From Pandoraea commovens (lineage in GTDB: Bacteria; Pseudomonadota; Gammaproteobacteria; Burkholderiales; Burkholderiaceae): a stretch of 64,000 nt of DNA. Below are positions 54,175 through 63,348 of the stretch, in pieces. A program made the position numbers and the translations under genes. Each line of letters starts with the position of its first letter. Position 1 is the first letter of the stretch. The notes under the pieces are model-generated. The model had not been told where the DNA came from, did no database searches, and was given only the letters and a program-made list of their open reading frames with translations. The stretch is from positions 1,054,001-1,118,000 of the forward strand of contig NZ_CABPSA010000001.1 in assembly GCF_902459615.1 (NCBI RefSeq), written 5' to 3'.

Positions 54175-55053
54175 CTACACCCACTTCTGCACCCACCGAA
54201 CCTCCTCCACCCGCACCACATGCCTGTCGATCCCGAGCGCCGCCGCATCGATACCCAGCGCGAGGCCGACAAGCTGTGGCAAGTGGAGGACGGGCAGATC
54301 CAGCGGCGTATCGAGGTCGCGCGCCATGTCGTCCTGATAGGTGTCGAGCACCGTATGACATAGGGGACACGGGGTGACGATGGCGTCCGCCCCGGCCGAT
54401 TTAGCGGATGCCACATGCCGCCCGCTCAGCTTGACGGGAATCACGTCGCTCTGGGCCGAACAATGAAAGCCACAGCATGCTGTCCTGCCGGAGTAGTCGA
54501 CGGTCGTGCATCCCAGAATCTGCGCCAGTGTTTCAATCGACTGGACATCCCGTGCATCCGTGTCGCCGTACACCGAAGGGGGCCGAACGATATGGCATCC
54601 GTAGAACGCAGCAATCTTGTGTGACGACAACGGCGTTTTCACCAACGCGCGCAGCCGCGTCTCCCCCACCTCCTCAAGCAGATACCAGAGGAAGTGTGTG
54701 ACACGCGCCGTCCCCCGGTAGACCAGCCCCTCCTCTGCCAGCTTTCGGTCGACCCGCTCGCGCAAGGCTGGATCGCTGTCTACGCGCTGCTTAGCTTCGA
54801 GCAGGTTCAGCGTGCACGTATTGCAGATTGTCATCAGATCGAGGCCGCGCGCCTCCGCCAGTGCGATGATCCGCACGTTCAGCGCAACGAAGCGCTCCGC
54901 GTCGGCCGCACGAATCTCTCGGCTCCCGGTGCAGGTCGCAGACGTGAGCGTCTCCAGCTCGATGCCCAGCCGTTCAGCCACCGCCTGCGTAGCCGTCAAT
55001 AACTCACCACAAGTCGTACGGGCGCTGCACCCGGGATAAAACGCGATTCGCAT
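54175..55053 (-). CDS. CCG-domain (HdrB/SdhE-like) redox subunit
   Basis: This 292-aa protein has two CCG-type repeats as in heterodisulfide reductase subunit B and class-E succinate dehydrogenase SdhE. The second repeat is intact (FYGCHI, then ACCGFHC, then CPLC). In the first the CC pair is replaced by Cys-Thr (SATCTGSRE), with FYPGCS and CNTC kept. It probably binds one unusual Fe-S cluster and anchors the complex or passes electrons to quinone or a thiol. It follows the Fe-S subunit by 24 bp. Confidence 0.8.
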   Translation of the reverse strand: MRIAFYPGCSARTTCGELLTATQAVAERLGIELETLTSATCTGSREIRAADAERFVALNVRIIALAEARGLDLMTICNTCTLNLLEAKQRVDSDPALRERVDRKLAEEGLVYRGTARVTHFLWYLLEEVGETRLRALVKTPLSSHKIAAFYGCHIVRPPSVYGDTDARDVQSIETLAQILGCTTVDYSGRTACCGFHCSAQSDVIPVKLSGRHVASAKSAGADAIVTPCPLCHTVLDTYQDDMARDLDTPLDLPVLHLPQLVGLALGIDAAALGIDRHVVRVEEVRWVQKWV

Positions 55054-55077
55054 GGCTATGCCTCATCAGAAAAGAAC

Positions 55078-56043
55078 TCAACGAAAGAAAATGCGCCGGA
55101 TCGCCGCAATGCCCTCGACAGGTCGGCGCAACAGCGCCGCCAGTGGCCGCACCTTGCCGCGCAGCATCAGCTTCAAGGTCCGTCCGGGACGTTGCAGCGC
55201 CGCTCGCCAGCCCCGCGTCCCAAGCACCAGCAACATCGGCTCGATGCGGCCACGTCTGACGACGATGTCCATGAACGTGCGCGCATGCGGCGACGCCTCC
55301 GGTGCACGCGCATACGCCAACTGCTTGAGCGGTTCGATAGCAGCACTCACAATCGGAATATGCGCAGGACAGACCGCTTCGCATTGGTAGCAAGAGACGC
55401 AATGGTGAACATGCGCCTCGTCCAGAATGGCTTGCAGACGAGGGGCGTCGTCCCGGGCATCCAGCGCAACACGGGCCAGATGCACCAACGGCGCAGGCCC
55501 CGCGAACGCGATGTCGTCGGGAAAATCGAGCACCGGACACGCCGAATAGCACGCGAGACAACTCAGGCAGTCCATCGTCGCCCGGAGTGTCGCGGCATTT
55601 GCGGCGTCGACCGGCTCGGGAAACCCGCCATACGGACGCGTCCGCTGGAGCCACGTCTGTAACGACACCAGCTTCGCCTCGACCGGTGCCCGATCGACCG
55701 CCAGGTCGCGAATGAGTGGCAGATGACGCAGCGGCTCGATGTGCATCTCCGCTTGCGCCGCCTCCCAGCACGCCAGCACCTCCCGGCCGTTCATCCGCAC
55801 GGCGCAAGTACCGCACTTCTTCGTGCCGCAATACCATCGATACCCGATGTCCACCCCGAGCGCTTCCTGGACGTAGTTCAGCGCATCGATGATCCGCATG
55901 TGCGGCACCGCCGGCACCGCGTAGGTCTCCACATAGGGCGCAGCGTCCGTCTCCGGATCGAAACGCGAAATGTGCAGCGTCACCGTCGTCAGTTCACTGT
56001 CGTTATCGCTGTCACCTCGAAATTGCCTGACGTCCGAATGCAT
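55078..56043 (-). CDS. SdhB-like iron-sulfur subunit
   Basis: This 321-aa protein has a plant-type [2Fe-2S] domain (CGTKKCGTCAVR...C, about residues 70-95) and two further clusters, CLSCLACYSACP near 160 and CVSCYQCEAVCP near 215, both reading as CxxCxxCxxxCP and thus able to hold [4Fe-4S]. A C-terminal Arg-rich helix extends beyond normal SdhB. It relays electrons from the flavoprotein to the CCG subunit. It lies between those two genes. Confidence 0.85.
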   Translation of the reverse strand: MHSDVRQFRGDSDNDSELTTVTLHISRFDPETDAAPYVETYAVPAVPHMRIIDALNYVQEALGVDIGYRWYCGTKKCGTCAVRMNGREVLACWEAAQAEMHIEPLRHLPLIRDLAVDRAPVEAKLVSLQTWLQRTRPYGGFPEPVDAANAATLRATMDCLSCLACYSACPVLDFPDDIAFAGPAPLVHLARVALDARDDAPRLQAILDEAHVHHCVSCYQCEAVCPAHIPIVSAAIEPLKQLAYARAPEASPHARTFMDIVVRRGRIEPMLLVLGTRGWRAALQRPGRTLKLMLRGKVRPLAALLRRPVEGIAAIRRIFFR

Positions 56044-56119
56044 GTGTCCCCTCTCCCTGCAAAGTCGACTGATTCAACCCGGTCCGTGTCCCCACGCCTG
56101 CCGTCTCGCCTTCCGTGGC

Positions 56120-57856
56120 TCACCACGGCACGCTGAAATACTCCTGCCGCTCGAATCCCGGCGCGATGGCCCCCTCGGGATATCGCTCCCGCCGGAACCG
56201 GTAAGCGCTGCCGTCGCGCGCGACGATGTTCTTGCACTGCCATGCCGTGTTATCGACGTACGGAAAGTCCGTGCGGTAGAAACTTCCCCGGCTCTCCTCT
56301 CGCTTCAACGCGCTTTGCAGCGTGACTTCACACACGTCGATCAGGTTGTGGGCGTCGAGCGCATCGAGCCACGCGGTGTTGAACCGACGCGAGGCGCTCG
56401 GCGGCGTCATGCGCGGCAGCTCGCGCTCGCGCATCGCCGCAAGCCTTGCCAGACCGGTGCGCATGGTGTTGCCGCTCTTGATCAGTCCGTACGCCTCGTC
56501 CATCACGTCCCAGATACCGGTCTTGACGTGCATGGGGGCAAGCGTCTGCTGACCAGCCGCGCTGTCGGCGGCTCGGTGCCTCACCCCCTCCACCCGCGCT
56601 TCTTCCGCCCGAATCTGCTGCTCGGTCATGCCGTCGTGACGATGTCGGTCCGGCAAGCTGCCAGCAATCGACTCGGCCACCAGCCCGCCGTCGTAAATCG
56701 CGACGGCCAGACTCCCCGTGACATGCGCGCCCACGCCCCCTGCGACCCACAATCCGTCGACACTGGTGCGCATCGAATGAGGATCCGACTCGATACCGCC
56801 TTGCCGGTAATGCATCGTGGTGCGCGCTTCGACCCTGTCGCGCGTGATGTCTAGCCCCAGCTTCTCGAACGCCGAACCGGCGTACTGGTAACGCCGCAAC
56901 ACTTCCGCATCGACATGGCTGTAAGACGTGTAATAGCCGCCACTGAAATGCGCCTTGCCCGCGAGCACCTGCTGCGTGAGTCGCTTGACCTGAAGCGTGT
57001 AAGGCGCAAGCGCAGCAGGCGCGTCGCGCGACTGCTCGAAGAAGCACTCACCTTGCGCGTTGTACACACGCGAACTCTGGTCGGTGCCGACCAGCGGATT
57101 CGGATAGATGTGCAGACGCTGCCAGGTCGGTGGATGTGCAAAGTCGCTGATGTGCCAGAACTGCATCTCCAGATTGGTCATCTCGGCCCCCGCGCGCAGT
57201 GCCAGCGCAATGCCGTCACCGGTCTGCTCCCGCGTTCCCGTTGAGCGACGCACCATCCGGTCGGCGTGCCCGGTCGCCATCACGACAGCCTTGGCATGCA
57301 CCGCAAACATCTCGCCGCGCACGTAGTCGAGCGCAGTCAGCCCGCAAACTTCGCCGTTCTCATTGCGCAGCAACGCCGTCACGACGCATTCCTCATGCAT
57401 CGGAATGCCGCGTGCCTGTAACTGCTTGCGTCGGATATCCATCAGCAAGATGCCGGTCTGTCCCTGCATGGGCGCGACCGCCCAGCGCACCGGCGAGTGG
57501 CTCATGGCGATCTGCCCGTCGGCCTCCCGCGAAAACAGCAAACCGAGCGACTCCATCTCCGGATAGAAGGTGTTCTCGATCCAGTGCCCCGCGGCCGCCA
57601 GATACGACTGATCGACCAGAAAGTGGCTGTAGTACTTCGCGAAGAATTCGAGCGAACTGGCGGCGTTCTGCGCGTTGCCGCCGAGCATCTTCGAGCCGAC
57701 GATCACCGCCCCGGCCATGATCGACGCACCGCTCTTGCCGACCAGACCCTTCGAGATCAACATCGGCTTCAATCCCAGGTCGTGCAGACGCAGCGCGGCG
57801 TAAGTGCCTGCACCGCCGCCGCCCACGACTACGACATCGCAATCGATCACCCTCAT
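56120..57856 (-). CDS. flavoprotein subunit of SdhA/FrdA superfamily, non-standard active site
   Basis: This 578-aa flavoprotein has an N-terminal FAD motif DVVVVGGGGAGTYAAL and a GGIESDPHSMRTSVDGLWVAGG type C-terminal FAD region (GLWVAGG). The covalent-FAD His-Thr of SdhA is absent (GKSGASIMAG instead), and the HPT substrate motif is replaced by WHIS with a nearby HPPTW. It is therefore not a normal succinate dehydrogenase; AprA, aspartate-oxidase or TcuA-like uses are alternatives. The ATG at 57856 begins just before the FAD fold. It heads the three-gene operon. Confidence 0.85.
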   Translation of the reverse strand: MRVIDCDVVVVGGGGAGTYAALRLHDLGLKPMLISKGLVGKSGASIMAGAVIVGSKMLGGNAQNAASSLEFFAKYYSHFLVDQSYLAAAGHWIENTFYPEMESLGLLFSREADGQIAMSHSPVRWAVAPMQGQTGILLMDIRRKQLQARGIPMHEECVVTALLRNENGEVCGLTALDYVRGEMFAVHAKAVVMATGHADRMVRRSTGTREQTGDGIALALRAGAEMTNLEMQFWHISDFAHPPTWQRLHIYPNPLVGTDQSSRVYNAQGECFFEQSRDAPAALAPYTLQVKRLTQQVLAGKAHFSGGYYTSYSHVDAEVLRRYQYAGSAFEKLGLDITRDRVEARTTMHYRQGGIESDPHSMRTSVDGLWVAGGVGAHVTGSLAVAIYDGGLVAESIAGSLPDRHRHDGMTEQQIRAEEARVEGVRHRAADSAAGQQTLAPMHVKTGIWDVMDEAYGLIKSGNTMRTGLARLAAMRERELPRMTPPSASRRFNTAWLDALDAHNLIDVCEVTLQSALKREESRGSFYRTDFPYVDNTAWQCKNIVARDGSAYRFRRERYPEGAIAPGFERQEYFSVPW

Positions 57857-58196
57857 CGCAGTAGCGCCCTCCTCGGGCCGGTCATGGATTGTTGAAACTG
57901 CTGAATGGAACGTGACCATTGTGGACAGCCCTCCTCTGCGCGAATGCGGCGATCGGGACACGCCATCCAGCAAAGCGGCCAAAGTGAGGGGGACGACCGG
58001 GAAAGGAACAAAGGAGAGATGGGCAGACGAGGACCATCGGCTGTGGAGCACGCGGGCCGCTCGAAAATTCTGTCCGTTTTGCGATATGTGTTGTCCCGCG
58101 CGCGGTGTGCGCGGCAGGCGAGCGGCGCTAATGTGGTCAGGGCATCAGGACAAACAAGACCAACCACAACGACAATCAGCCATCAGGAGACACACC
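57857..58196. other. 340-bp divergent promoter region
   Basis: It lies between the flavoprotein operon (minus) and the MHS transporter (plus). No gene is supported. TTGTCC near 58092 and GGACAA near 58148 could be half-sites, but no palindrome of quality was found. The transporter ATG has AGGAG seven bases upstream. Confidence 0.4.
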
Positions 58197-59498
58197 ATGG
58201 ATGCGACCCTGCAAGCCGTCGCCCGCAACGAGCGCGGCTCACCCGCCAAGTCGGTCATCTTGGGCGCGGGTATCGGTAACGCGCTTGAGTGGTACGACTT
58301 CGCGTCGTTCGTACTCTTTTCCCGCTATTTCTCGACCCAGTTCTTCCACGCCGAAGACCCGACCGCCGCCTTCCTGTCCACGCTCGCCGTCTTCGCCGTC
58401 GGCTTCCTGCTGCGTCCCATCGGCGGTGTCTATTTCGGCTGGCTGTCCGACCGCCGGGGACGTCGCTTTGCGATGGTGGCTTCGATGGCCGTCACCGCCG
58501 CAGGGTGCCTCGTCATCGCCGTATCGCCGACGTACGCCTCCATCGGATTGATGGCACCGGCGTTGCTCGTCTTCGGACGCCTGCTCCAGGGCTTCGGGCT
58601 CGGCGGCGAGATCGGCGCATCGTTCACGTTCCTCGTGGAAAGCGCTCCCGTACACCGCCGGGGCCTCTGGTCGAGCAGCATGTTCATTGCCATTACGGGC
58701 GGCTCGCTGCTCGCCACCGCCGTGGGACTGGTGCTCACGCAGGTCTTTTCCACGGACGAGATGACCCGCTACGGCTGGCGCATCCCCTTCTTCCTCGGTG
58801 CGGCCCTCGGGGTGTATGCGCTGTTCCTGCGCGGCAGACTCAAGGAAACGTCCGCTTTCGAACAGGAGCAAAACGAAGCGCGTGCCGGTGCGCCCGTGCA
58901 ACCGATGGCGCACGCGATCTGGGAGCATCGCGCATCGGTACTGCGAATCATCGCGCTCACCGCCGGACCGACGCTGACGTTCAATACCTGGATGTCGGGG
59001 GCCATCACGTTCGCCACGCACTTCAAGGGCGTCGATGCCCGTCAGGGGCTATGGGCACTGTGCATCGGCTGCCTTGTGTACATGGCCGTGCAACCGTTCT
59101 GGGGCGCACTGTCCGACCGCATCGGCCGCAAGCCGAACTTGCTGATGGGGGCTGGCGGCTCGGCGCTCGTCATCGTGCCGCTGCTGCTGCTCATCGACGG
59201 CTCCTTCGCGCGCCTCACGCTGGCGATCTGCGCCGGGCTGGTGGTCCTTGCCGCCTGGACGGCCATCGCCCCGGCGGTCTACGCCGAACTGTTCCCCACG
59301 CGTATCCGCGCCACCGGCGTGGCCATTCCGTACTCGCTAACGGTCGCAATCTTCGGCGGCACCGCGCCCTACCTTCAGAACTGGATGGCCGATCACGGCC
59401 ATCTGGGGTGGTTCGCCGCCTATCTGATCGCACTCAATCTGCTGACGGTCCTCGCGGTAGTCCGGATGCCGGAGACACGCGGTCAAGCGCTCGAATGA
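58197..59498 (+). CDS. MHS-family MFS transporter, probable carboxylate importer
   Basis: This 433-aa, twelve-helix protein belongs to the metabolite:H+ symporter family (KgtP, CitA, ProP, TcuC). Landmarks are GNALEWYDFASF in TM1, RPIGGVYFGWLSDRRGRR (motif A), and RIRATGVAIPYSL. AGGAG precedes the ATG. It is divergent from the flavoprotein operon and precedes an AraC regulator, which suggests import of the compound that the complex oxidises. The substrate is unknown; tricarballylate, citrate or an aromatic acid are family options. Confidence 0.85.
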   Translation: MDATLQAVARNERGSPAKSVILGAGIGNALEWYDFASFVLFSRYFSTQFFHAEDPTAAFLSTLAVFAVGFLLRPIGGVYFGWLSDRRGRRFAMVASMAVTAAGCLVIAVSPTYASIGLMAPALLVFGRLLQGFGLGGEIGASFTFLVESAPVHRRGLWSSSMFIAITGGSLLATAVGLVLTQVFSTDEMTRYGWRIPFFLGAALGVYALFLRGRLKETSAFEQEQNEARAGAPVQPMAHAIWEHRASVLRIIALTAGPTLTFNTWMSGAITFATHFKGVDARQGLWALCIGCLVYMAVQPFWGALSDRIGRKPNLLMGAGGSALVIVPLLLLIDGSFARLTLAICAGLVVLAAWTAIAPAVYAELFPTRIRATGVAIPYSLTVAIFGGTAPYLQNWMADHGHLGWFAAYLIALNLLTVLAVVRMPETRGQALE

Positions 59499-59601
59499 GC
59501 CGTTGCGCCGGAGGGCAGCGTTGTCTTCCGGCGCCATCCCCCCGCCCTCTCCCGTCCCATCCCAACTCCACCCACGTTAACCCCCATGTCCGACGACGGA
59601 T

Positions 59602-59639
59602 GTTAAGGAAAGAATGAAACGAGCATTTCTTTCCCTAAC
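59602..59639. promoter_or_regulatory. inverted repeat spanning the upstream AraC start codon
   Basis: GTTAAGGAAAGAA (59602-59614) and TTCTTTCCCTAAC (59627-59639) pair at 12 of 13 positions around a 12-base gap. TTAAC-like elements also occur at 59576-59581 and 59642-59649. It may be an operator or a translational hairpin, and the upstream ATG 59614 lies within it. Confidence 0.55.
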
Positions 59640-60450
59640 GTCCCTTAACGCCTCGGGGGCCGTCATGCAGACCCGGATCATCACCGCACAGGACGTCGAG
59701 TTCTTCGAGTCGCGAATTTCACCCGCCCCTATGGTCGGTCTGGCCTTCGAGTTCCCCGCTGGGGGCGGCGTCGAGCCCCATGTCCACCCCTATGGTCAGG
59801 TGCTGTTTGGCGGCGAAGGCATCATGTGCGTCGACACGCCACGCGGCACCTGGGTCGTGCCGCCGCAGCGCGCCGTCTGGATTCCACCGATGACGTTGCA
59901 CGCCGTACGGCTACGGGCGTCGTTCGGCATGCACAACCTGCTGATCTCGCCGCACGTCGTCGCCGACTTGCCCAAGACATGCGAGCCGCTTGTCGTCTCC
60001 AACCTGATGCGCGAACTGATCCTGCGCGCGGCATCCACCGACGAGCCGCTGCTTCGCAAGCGTCATGTGGACAAATTCTTCGAGATCATCCGCGACGAAC
60101 TCGAATTCAGCGACGAAATTCCGCTGTCGCTCGAAATCCCGCGTGAGCGACGTCTCGCCCGCCTTTGCACCGAATTCCTGCGCGAGCCGTCCGACAACCG
60201 GACACTCCAGGAATGGGGCGATCACGTCGGCGCCAGTTCGCGCACCCTGTCACGCCTGTTCACCCGCGAACTCAACCAGACGTTCGACGAATGGCGACGC
60301 CACGTCCGCCTGCAAGAAGCGCTGTACCGGCTGGCCGAAGGCCGGACCGTCTCCGCAGTCGCCAACGAGCTGGGCTACGAGAGCACGACGGGCTTCATCG
60401 AAATGTTCCGCAAATCCCTCGGACGCACGCCCGGCCAGTACTTCGCCTGA
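59614..60450 (+). CDS. cupin-AraC transcriptional regulator
   Basis: This 278-aa protein has an N-terminal cupin (VEPHVHPYGQVLFGGEG, His-rich) and a C-terminal AraC HTH (LYRLAEGRTVSAVANELGYESTTGFIEMFRKSLGRTPGQYF, with GYESTTGFIEMF as landmark). An internal ATG at 59665 (MQTRIITAQ) is a good alternative start because the first ATG lies in an inverted repeat. It probably controls the transporter and/or the flavoprotein operon. Confidence 0.85.
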   Translation: MKRAFLSLTSLNASGAVMQTRIITAQDVEFFESRISPAPMVGLAFEFPAGGGVEPHVHPYGQVLFGGEGIMCVDTPRGTWVVPPQRAVWIPPMTLHAVRLRASFGMHNLLISPHVVADLPKTCEPLVVSNLMRELILRAASTDEPLLRKRHVDKFFEIIRDELEFSDEIPLSLEIPRERRLARLCTEFLREPSDNRTLQEWGDHVGASSRTLSRLFTRELNQTFDEWRRHVRLQEALYRLAEGRTVSAVANELGYESTTGFIEMFRKSLGRTPGQYFA

Positions 60451-60485
60451 TCCGGGTCGCCGTTCCGCACCGGCTGCTACATCAA

Positions 60486-60537
60486 GTCTTATATAAGACA
60501 TAAGACATTTGACCTTACGTTGCATAGGGACTAAAAT
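60486..60537 (+). promoter_or_regulatory. acnB promoter with adjacent palindromic operator
   Basis: TTGACC (60509-60514) and TAAAAT (60532-60537) are 17 bases apart, a strong sigma-70 pair. Directly upstream is the perfect 14-bp palindrome GTCTTATATAAGAC (60486-60499), plus another ATAAGAC half-site (60500-60506). The layout suits a GntR/FadR-type regulator; no such gene is in view. Confidence 0.8.
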
Positions 60538-60615
60538 CACGGGCAAAAGCCGTACTGGAACAAGCCCTGGAGGCCTCAAAACCTCCCCCGAAACGCAACA
60601 TCAGCAGGTCTCCTC

Positions 60616-63201
60616 ATGCTTGAAAACTATCGTGAACACGTGGCCGCCCGCGCCGCGTTGGGTATTCCTCCCCTGCCGCTGACCGCTCAGCAGACCGCCG
60701 AACTGGTTGAACTGCTGACCAACCCGCCCGCAGGCGAAGAGCAGACGCTGGTCGATCTGATCACGAACCGCGTGCCCGCCGGTGTTGACGAAGCCGCCCG
60801 CGTGAAGGCCGGTTTCCTCGCGGCTGTCGCCAAGGGCGAAACGGCCTGCGCGCTGATCTCCCGCGCCCGCGCCACCGAACTCCTCGGCACGATGCTCGGC
60901 GGCTACAACATCGCCCCGCTCATCGAGCTGCTGTCGGACGCCGAAGTCGGCACCGTCGCAGCGGACGCGCTCAAGAAAACCCTGCTGATGTTCGACCAGT
61001 TCCATGACGTCAAGGAACTCGCCGACAAGGGCAACGCCAACGCACGCGCCGTCCTGCAAAGCTGGGCCGACGCCGAATGGTTCACGAGCCGCCCGGAAGT
61101 CCCGCAAAGCCTGACCATCACCGTATTCAAGGTCACGGGCGAAACCAACACCGACGATCTCTCGCCGGCCCCGGACGCTACCACCCGCCCCGACATTCCG
61201 ATGCACGCCCTGGCGATGCTCAAGAATGCCCGCCCCGGCATCACCCCGGAAGAAGACGGCAAGCGCGGTCCGATCAAATTCATCGAGTCGCTCAAGGAAA
61301 AGGGCCACCTCGTCGCTTATGTGGGCGACGTCGTCGGCACGGGTTCCTCGCGCAAGTCGGCCACCAACTCGGTGCTGTGGTTCACGGGCGAAGACATCCC
61401 CTTCATCCCGAACAAGCGCTTCGGCGGCGTGTGCCTCGGTAGCAAGATTGCCCCGATTTTCTACAACACGATGGAAGACGCCGGCGCACTGCCGATCGAA
61501 CTCGACGTGTCGCAGATGGAAATGGGTGACGTGGTCGAACTGCGTCCGTACGAAGGCCGCGCACTGAAGAACGGTGCTGTCATCGCCGAATTCCAGGTCA
61601 AGTCCGACGTGCTGTTCGACGAAGTGCGCGCCGGCGGCCGCATTCCCCTGATCATCGGCCGTGGCCTGACCGCCAAGGCGCGCGAAGCGCTGGGTCTCGC
61701 TCCGTCGACGCTGTTCCGTCTGGCTCAACAGCCGTCGGACAGCGGTAAGGGCTTCTCGCTGGCACAGAAGATGGTGGGTCGCGCCTGCGGTCTGCCGGAA
61801 GGTCAGGGCGTGCGTCCGGGCACGTACTGCGAACCGAAGATGACCTCGGTCGGCTCGCAAGACACGACGGGGCCGATGACCCGCGACGAACTGAAGGATC
61901 TGGCTTGCCTCGGCTTCTCGGCCGACCTCGTCATGCAATCGTTCTGCCACACTGCCGCTTATCCGAAGCCGGTGGACGTGAAGACGCACCAGACGCTGCC
62001 GAACTTCATCAGCAACCGTGGCGGTATCGCACTGCGTCCGGGCGATGGCGTGATCCACTCGTGGCTCAACCGCATGCTGCTGCCCGACACCGTCGGCACC
62101 GGCGGCGACTCGCACACCCGCTTCCCGATCGGCATCAGCTTCCCGGCAGGCTCGGGTCTGGTCGCCTTCGCCGCAGCCACCGGCACGATGCCGTTGGACA
62201 TGCCGGAATCGGTGCTGGTCCGCTTCAAGGGCAAGATGCAACCGGGTGTCACGCTGCGTGACCTCGTCAACGCGATCCCGCTGTACGCCATCAAGCAAGG
62301 CATGCTGACGGTCGCCAAGCAAGGCAAGAAGAACATCTTCTCGGGCCGCATCCTCGAAATCGAAGGCCTGCCCGAACTGAAGGTCGAGCAAGCGTTCGAG
62401 CTGTCGGATGCCTCCGCCGAGCGCTCGGCCGCCGGTTGCACGGTGCACCTGAACAAGGAACCGATCATCGAATACCTGAACAGCAACGTCACGCTGCTCA
62501 AGTGGATGATTGCGCAGGGTTATCAGGATCCGCGCAGCCTGCAACGCCGTATCACGGCCATGGAGCAGTGGCTGGCCGACCCGCAACTGCTTTCGCCGGA
62601 TGCCGACGCCGAATACGCTGCCGTCATCGAAATCGATCTGGCCGACATCCATGAGCCGATCGTCGCCTGCCCGAACGATCCGGACGACGTGAAGACGCTG
62701 TCGGACGTTGCCGGTGCGACCATCGACGAAGTGTTCATCGGTTCGTGCATGACCAACATCGGTCACTTCCGCGCCGCATCGAAGCTGCTCGAAGGCAAGC
62801 GCGACATTCCGGTCAAGCTGTGGGTCGCCCCGCCGACCAAGATGGACCAGAAGCAACTGACGGAAGAAGGTCACTACGGCGTGTTCGGCACGGCCGGTGC
62901 CCGTACCGAAATGCCGGGCTGCTCGCTGTGCATGGGTAACCAGGCACAAGTGCGCGAAGGCGCTACGGTGATGTCGACGTCGACCCGTAACTTCCCGAAC
63001 CGTCTGGGCAAGAACACGAACGTGTACCTCGGCTCGGCGGAACTGGCTGCGATCTGCTCGCGTCTGGGCAAGATCCCGACCAAGGAAGAGTACATGGCCG
63101 ACATGGGCGTGCTCGCATCCAACGGCGACAAGATCTACAAGTACATGAACTTCGATCAGATCGAAGACTTCAAGGAAGTCGCCGACACGGTGCAGGTCTA
63201 A
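60616..63201 (+). CDS. acnB: aconitate hydratase B
   Basis: This 861-aa AcnB interconverts citrate, cis-aconitate and isocitrate, and can act on 2-methylisocitrate. The N-terminal HEAT-like domain (1-160) is followed by the swivel and catalytic domains. The [4Fe-4S] ligands lie in [19 protein letters not shown] and [13 protein letters not shown]. The leader contains a GGAGG...CCTCC hairpin. A strong promoter precedes it and a terminator follows, so it is monocistronic. Its position next to the transporter/flavoprotein cluster may be functional or chance. Confidence 0.95.
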   Translation: MLENYREHVAARAALGIPPLPLTAQQTAELVELLTNPPAGEEQTLVDLITNRVPAGVDEAARVKAGFLAAVAKGETACALISRARATELLGTMLGGYNIAPLIELLSDAEVGTVAADALKKTLLMFDQFHDVKELADKGNANARAVLQSWADAEWFTSRPEVPQSLTITVFKVTGETNTDDLSPAPDATTRPDIPMHALAMLKNARPGITPEEDGKRGPIKFIESLKEKGHLVAYVGDVVGTGSSRKSATNSVLWFTGEDIPFIPNKRFGGVCLGSKIAPIFYNTMEDAGALPIELDVSQMEMGDVVELRPYEGRALKNGAVIAEFQVKSDVLFDEVRAGGRIPLIIGRGLTAKAREALGLAPSTLFRLAQQPSDSGKGFSLAQKMVGRACGLPEGQGVRPGTYCEPKMTSVGSQDTTGPMTRDELKDLACLGFSADLVMQSFCHTAAYPKPVDVKTHQTLPNFISNRGGIALRPGDGVIHSWLNRMLLPDTVGTGGDSHTRFPIGISFPAGSGLVAFAAATGTMPLDMPESVLVRFKGKMQPGVTLRDLVNAIPLYAIKQGMLTVAKQGKKNIFSGRILEIEGLPELKVEQAFELSDASAERSAAGCTVHLNKEPIIEYLNSNVTLLKWMIAQGYQDPRSLQRRITAMEQWLADPQLLSPDADAEYAAVIEIDLADIHEPIVACPNDPDDVKTLSDVAGATIDEVFIGSCMTNIGHFRAASKLLEGKRDIPVKLWVAPPTKMDQKQLTEEGHYGVFGTAGARTEMPGCSLCMGNQAQVREGATVMSTSTRNFPNRLGKNTNVYLGSAELAAICSRLGKIPTKEEYMADMGVLASNGDKIYKYMNFDQIEDFKEVADTVQV

Positions 63202-63247
63202 GCACCTGCCGGACTACGGCGCGACGTCTGCACCGTAGTTTGAAAAG

Positions 63248-63281
63248 GCGCCGCCAGCGAAATGCTGGTGGCGCTTTTTTT
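63248..63281 (+). terminator. Rho-independent terminator of acnB
   Basis: An 11-bp stem (GCGCCGCCAGC / GCTGGTGGCGC, one G-T pair) with a 5-base loop is followed by seven T residues. Confidence 0.92.
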
Positions 63282-63348
63282 ACACCTGACGTCTGTAAAA
63301 TCACGGGTCGACGACGTCCATTTGAGCGACATTCTTTTGAGAAACGGC

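Noticed and set aside
60601-62949. 782-codon open frame antisense to acnB
   Set aside because: It mirrors the codon structure of acnB in high-GC DNA, has low-complexity Arg/His/Gln composition and no ribosome site or domain.
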